A DNA stretch of 64,000 nt from Seminavis robusta (lineage: Eukaryota > Bacillariophyta > Bacillariophyceae > Naviculales > Naviculaceae), in contig CAICTM010000098.1 in NCBI GenBank assembly GCA_903772945.1, positions 1 to 64,000 on the forward strand, in the 5' to 3' direction. Within the stretch, counting starts at the first letter, position 1; every line of letters begins with the position of its first letter. A program made the position numbers and the translations under genes. This document shows, in pieces, positions 62,161 to 64,000 of this stretch. The notes beneath the pieces were generated by a model that saw nothing but the letters and a program-made list of their open reading frames with translations, made no database searches and was not told the origin of the DNA.

Positions 62161-64000
62161 TACACAGTTCACCCCCAGCTTGAGCAGCTACAGATAGCTG
62201 GAGTAGGTATACACTGCTTAACTCTCAATCGGTTTGGCACCAAGCCTTGCAGCTGCGACGTTCTAGCAGCACCTTTATTCCACTCTTTTGAGGCCTTCCA
62301 AACAGAGTTAGATGCCCCATACAATTTTCTACAGTACCAGAAAGCACCTTATTGTTTTACGCGCACTACTCTACAACCAAGGCAGCTACTGACTTCCCGC
62401 TCATATAGATGTTGAGGAGGGCTACAAGCTTGATCCATCCCTGCACTGGTTGTATGCAAATTCCATATGAGCCTCTCACCTCATTGCCTTTCGTTATTGT
62501 TAGTTTACTTTTTTAGCTCCTGGTGAGTCGAATTTGTTATTTACATTGTTTTGCTTTTGTACTCTCACTGGGCCCCATATCCCAGCTCGAATGGCTTCTG
62601 GCCGGCCGGGGACGCTCGCGCCGCCGATATACCGAGGTCTTCCATCACAGCTCCGAGCACCGTTCCAGGAAGACGATAGCTCCGGGATACCGTATGATAG
62701 TGCCCGTTTACAAATCGGCAGCAGCGCTGATGTTTAGATGCTGTGCTTCAAGAATCGTTCTCCAGCATCAAGAAAAACTGGGTACTGTACGGTATAGGAA
62801 GCGACTGCGACGAACTAAGCAACATGCAACTCTCAGACCCTCGAGCGTAGTCCAACCGGTCAGGGCTTGTGGCTTCCGCTGCTTGTTCCTTGTCATCCTC
62901 GCTCAGAGACAAGTCTTTGAACACCCAGTAGTGAATTTCTCAGGACTGGATCATCATCGGGTTCGTAAAGATACCGTACATCGTACATGATGACAAGTTC
63001 ACCCTGTTGTCTCGCGAGTCTAGCTAGCTTATCGTGATTCCGTGCCGATTGAGGGCGATAGAACTTGGCTTAACTTAAGAGTGAAATCGTGTTTGACGAC
63101 TCTGAGATTGAAATAGCTGCTGCTGATGTTGGACCGAACAGCTGCAGGGGCAGCGAAGCAATGCTGACTCGACTCGGAACGAGTACAGAGTATGCTTTGT
63201 GCTTTGCGCGTTCTGTACGTACGTGTCGACAGCTACTCTGAGTTTGGACCTCCACAACCATTTGCACTTCAAGCTCAGGCCTACTTACTGACTGTGGTTT
63301 TTTCTTCAAGGATTGTTCATCTGGTTGTGCTTGTTGCTGAATCTCCAGCTTTGATTGTGGAGTTTGTAGAGTCCGATCGGAGGATTGCGCTTTCTTCGAG
63401 GCACAGCACGAATTTAAACATCAGAAGTACATGTACTGGGATCTGAGAGGTGCTTTGGCAGAATCGAATCCACTTTATTCCATCCACCCCCTCCACCTTC
63501 ACTGTCTGCCACCCGTCACCAGACCACAGATGAAGAGAAAGCAGAATGGAGCTTGGAGATACCGCCTACAACAGCCAAAGATAGCCCCCCAATCCAAACA
63601 GTCGCTCCCGTCAGGGAGCCAGCTTGCAAACCATTGCAGTTATTCCATAGCAACAGGCAAGACAAATGAAATGCAACCTGCTTATTATAGATATGTTGCT
63701 AGCAATTGGCATGAAGCTACGGCATGTGAGTCTAACATGGCCTGCAGTAGTCAACATGATCATTTTCCATATAAATCCACAGTCGTCTAGCTTTTGGGGG
63801 TGTCATTGGAAAGTAAAGGACACAACAGAGAATTGAAACACCCAGTTTCCAGTCCAGTCAATAATATCCTCGACAATGCATTGGTTGGGGAAAAGGAATC
63901 ATGCAGAGACACACATGATTGAACATCTTCCAAACTATCAAACAACCATCCTTTTGTTGCACGACGCTTTAATGTTGTTGCATTCCATCACTAGTAACAA
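62161..64000. other. No supported gene
   Basis: The region holds a 48-codon ATG frame at 62591 (MASGRPGTLAPPIYRGLPSQ) followed in other frames by coding-like text, but no splice or domain evidence. GC returns to normal after 62160. Confidence 0.4.

Noticed and set aside
62523-62990. A 155-codon frame in the terminal region
   Set aside because: No ATG at its start, arginine-rich composition typical of an out-of-frame reading, no recognisable motif.

Overview
The window is nuclear DNA of a photosynthetic stramenopile, most likely a pennate diatom (inferred from content; no species can be named from sequence alone). Genes carry short GT-AG introns (roughly 70-150 bp). Two predicted proteins start with signal peptides that end in the alanine-phenylalanine junction typical of diatom plastid import. 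The retroelements resemble the Ty1/copia families common in diatoms. Large membrane-anchored LRR proteins and Reeler/Hint/Spondin-type secreted proteins also fit.

Layout. 0-3.6 kb: decayed reverse transcriptase (minus strand) abutting a broken P-loop NTPase/nuclease gene of the Crinkler-like type. 4.6-14.3 kb: ordinary gene block with an F-box-like/discoidin-like protein, a type II membrane protein, a USP37-like deubiquitinase sharing a short divergent promoter with it, and a polytopic membrane protein. 15.4-21.3 kb: secretory cluster with two tandem Reeler proteins, the second fused to a Hedgehog-type Hint autoprocessing domain and membrane helices, then a secreted calcineurin-like phosphoesterase. 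21.6-27.7 kb: broken secreted-protein gene, NMD3 (60S export), a plastid-targeted fatty-acid-hydroxylase-like protein, and a papain-like protein cut by an 11-N assembly gap.

28.2-33.3 kb: a small inverted-repeat element made of AAAGTCGCG repeats, then an old Ty1/copia element that lost its reverse transcriptase. 33.5-36.4 kb: a Spondin_N secreted protein and a second Hint gene with its own signal peptide. 36.8-50.8 kb: one host gene apparently split by two elements, a nearly intact-length Ty1/copia element with almost identical LTRs and a 6-bp target duplication, and a two-gene Mutator-like (MULE) element. 51.3-59.1 kb: plastid lumen protein, LRR membrane protein, DDX6/Dhh1 helicase, a secreted protein with a frameshift, and a YrhK-like membrane protein. 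59.7-62.2 kb: strongly AT-rich DNA with short tandem repeats and no credible gene. 62.2-64 kb: nothing convincing.

The most notable theme is the co-location of Reeler, Spondin_N and Hint domains, which in animals belong to extracellular-matrix and Hedgehog proteins (Reeler and Spondin_N together form the N-terminus of F-spondin). The second is the mobile DNA: a copia element with an additional multi-helix membrane ORF between gag and pol, and a MULE with a convergent, 3'-overlapping accessory gene that looks AT-hook plus ATP-grasp-like. All homology statements come from reading motifs by eye; no search was run.
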